DNA of 64,000 nucleotides. It comes from Lucifuga dentata (taxonomy: Eukaryota; Chordata; Actinopteri; Ophidiiformes; Bythitidae). Under the pieces are notes generated by a model, which did no database searches, had not been told where the DNA came from, and saw nothing but the letters and a program-made list of their open reading frames with translations. Below are positions 62,226-64,000 of this stretch, in pieces. The stretch's first letter is position 1, and each line of letters opens with the position of its first letter. The DNA is taken from NCBI GenBank assembly GCA_014773175.1, contig VXCM01000267.1:24214-88213 (forward strand). The letters run 5' to 3'. The translations under genes were made by a program, and so were the position numbers.

Positions 62226-62520
62226 TCAGAAAACAAGAAAGAAATACAGAACAACAGGAAGAACAGTTTTGAGCAATAAAGTAGTCTTCTTTTTCATCTG
62301 CTCAGCTTGTCCCCAGGATTTGGCGGCCATTCTGCACTGTGTTTTCCACTTTTCATGGTCCATGATGTCTTGGAACACAGAGATGGAGTTTGTTTCGTTA
62401 ATCTGATCAACATACGTGGATCTTTGTTGCCTTCTTGCAGGCTTGCCCACAATCTTGATGTTCTCATTTCTCTTTTTGCATCACGTGACCAAAGAATTGT
62501 CACATTCTGCGAGTTTTAAT
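62226..62520 (-). pseudogene. LINE ORF C-terminal relic (first of two)
   Basis: On the minus strand, a stretch equivalent to 'FGHVM ... GKPARRQQRSTYVDQI ... FQDIMDHEKWKTQCRMAA' resembles the conserved C-terminal end of RTE/I-type LINE ORFs (GR..R..Y.DQ ... DR..W). It is spread over two frames, so a frameshift is present. The reverse-transcriptase core is not next to it. Confidence 0.4.
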
Positions 62521-62769
62521 TCAGATTCATTTTTTGTTGAACCTGATGAAGTGCTTCCACATTTCTTTTGTGCGTCATAAATGAGATTAGCTGCATCCTT
62601 TGATCAGATTTCAGTTCCGTTCAGGTTGTTTTGAGTTTCATTTTAGAGTATCCATTTTCTGTAGAATAACTCCAGCCTGATGCACCACTCTAACACTAAG
62701 AATCAAGTGTCAAAGGAGAGCTTTTTGTTCTTTAAAATGTGGTCTAACCAGAAGAAGTCTCAAAGGAGT

Positions 62770-63471
62770 AACCCCTTCCGTCCTGTACATTGATTTTCCA
62801 CTGCTTATCCAGATCTGGGCTGCATAGGCAGCATGTTAAAATAGCCCAGAAGTGCCTCTTCCTAGCCACATCCTCCAACTTTTCCTGGGGGATTCCAAGG
62901 CTTGCCAAGGCCAGATGGGATATATAATCCCTCCAGCGTATTCCGGGTCTGCTCTGTGGTTGCCTCCCAGTTGGACATGCTGTAATACCTCCCCAAGGAC
63001 ATGTCCAGAAGGCATCCTGATAAGCCACCTCAGCTAGCTGCTTGCAACCCGATGGAGCGGTGGTTCTACTCCGAGCTTCCTCCTGATATCCTAACGCCTC
63101 ATTCTGTCTCTGTGCATGAGTCTCAACACCCTGTGGAGGAAACTCATTTTGGCAACTTGTATCCGCAACCTCATTCTTTCGTGGAAAACACAGAGCTCAT
63201 GAACCGTAGGTGATAGTTGGAATGTAGATGGCCTGTAAAAGAGAATGTTGTCTTGAACTTTCTCTTGACCATGAACATGCTGTTGATGATGCCCCAATAT
63301 ATCGTTCTCAAGCTTCATCCTACCCTCACATGTGAACAAGACCCCTAGATACTTGAACTTCTTCTTTTGGGACAGCAACTCACTTCGCGCCGAGGGGAGA
63401 CAAATATCTTCTGGCCAAATGTACCAGAGAATACCTAAGATTTGAAGGTACATAATCCCTATTTTGGACAC
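62770..63471 (-). pseudogene. LINE reverse-transcriptase C-terminal relic
   Basis: The minus-strand frame from 63471 includes KKFKYLGVLFTCEGRMKLEN, the conserved FKYLG(V/I)..T.EGRM motif after the RT domain, then MRLRIQVAKMSFLHRVLRL (R.RI.AAEM.FLRR pattern). After a stop or shift near 63030-63090 (a KLGVEPPLHR-like stretch) the relic continues in another frame with CPTGRQPQSRPGIRWRDYIS and LGIPQEKLEDVARKRHFW. This order is standard for a common fish RTE-like LINE. The copy is 5'-truncated and has frame breaks. Confidence 0.6.
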
Positions 63472-64000
63472 AAACCACAGAAGATAAGACTTTTTAATAG
63501 ATGTCTTAATGGGTATGAAGTTTCAACTTTGATTCAGGGACAAGCTCGTTATAGACATTCAAACAAAAGCAAAACCACCGCCAAAGCAGAAAATATATAG
63601 ACTCACAAAATCTTTCTTTCTAAAAAGTTTCTGATAACTACATGAGCTCTAACACAGTAAACACAAAGAGTGCCTCCAGGAAGCTTTTCTCTATGAGCTC
63701 CACTGCAGCTCTGCCTGGGTACTTGCTGTCCACAAAAGTTGGTTTTCATTCTGTTGCAGGATTAGTTTACCAGCTACAGCCTGGAGCAGCACGTCTCAGC
63801 TGAGCAGAGCCTCAGGCCATAAAGTTTGATCATTCACAGCAGACAAATACCAAATCTGCTGCCATTTCTCAGGGGAATGGCGGCTGTTTGCTTTGTCCCA
63901 GTGAGTGTTTGGTTAAGTTTGCTATCACCTGCACACAGTATTATTTTTTCAAAAGACACTTTTCAGCTTGTACTTTTGGCCTTTTTTTTTTTTTTTTTTT
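63472..64000. other. Gene-free edge of window
   Basis: No gene seen. The window ends in a poly-T run (63982-64000) that continues beyond it. Confidence 0.5.

Overview
This is vertebrate, almost certainly teleost, genomic DNA. The evidence is base composition (AT-rich), a very high density of long CA/GT, GA/CT and poly-A/T microsatellites, LINE 3' ends with L2/Rex1-like C-termini and tails typical of fish, the widespread fish 'CCATCCATTTTCTA ... ATGCAAACTCCACAC' repeat, Gypsy-type LTRs, and hAT- and Tc1-like DNA-transposon remnants. There are no prokaryotic genes, operons or CRISPR arrays. No complete intact protein-coding gene is visible. Most long open frames are microsatellite translations, assembly-gap artefacts or transposon debris.

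Layout. 1-6.2 kb: simple repeats and one LINE 3' end (1614-2365). 6.2-8.3 kb: two copies of a TA-flanked inverted-repeat element, here called family M1. 8.3-17.2 kb: microsatellites, a nested repeat (11.84-12.31 kb), an unrecognised decayed coding sequence on the minus strand (15.49-16.13 kb) and a Tc1-like relic. 17.2-28.2 kb: microsatellites, a hAT-like CAGGGG element, M1 copy C with a LINE nested inside it, and M1 copy D. 29.2-32.2 kb: a chain of small splice-bounded open segments on the plus strand whose phases agree; this may be part of a real gene. 32600-32888: an assembly gap. 33-44 kb: simple repeats and otherwise unannotated DNA. 44-45.9 kb: a hAT/BED-finger relic beside a 77-bp tandem duplication. 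49.4-54.9 kb: copies of a second dispersed family (M2) and a set of candidate minus-strand exons, including a possible first exon at 51.4 kb. 55.1-56.0 kb: a TIR element with an internal duplication and a perfect hairpin. 56.5-57.0 kb: M1 copy E. 57.15-58.6 kb: two Gypsy-type LTRs in opposite orientation around a gag fragment. 62.2-63.5 kb: two minus-strand non-LTR retrotransposon coding relics.

How the parts relate. The two candidate host transcription units are plus strand at about 29-32 kb and minus strand at about 50-54 kb. Each is supported only by splice-site quality and reading-phase agreement, and neither protein was recognised. The rest is best read as intronic or intergenic DNA built from layered transposon insertions, where nesting gives relative ages (LINE into M1, LINE into the CCATCC repeat, LINE into M2).

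Single-N positions are not biological. At three of them the same 64-67 bp lies on both sides of the N, and the others sit inside homopolymers or dinucleotide runs. They therefore look like unmerged contig overlaps, and nearby duplications and reading-frame breaks should be discounted.
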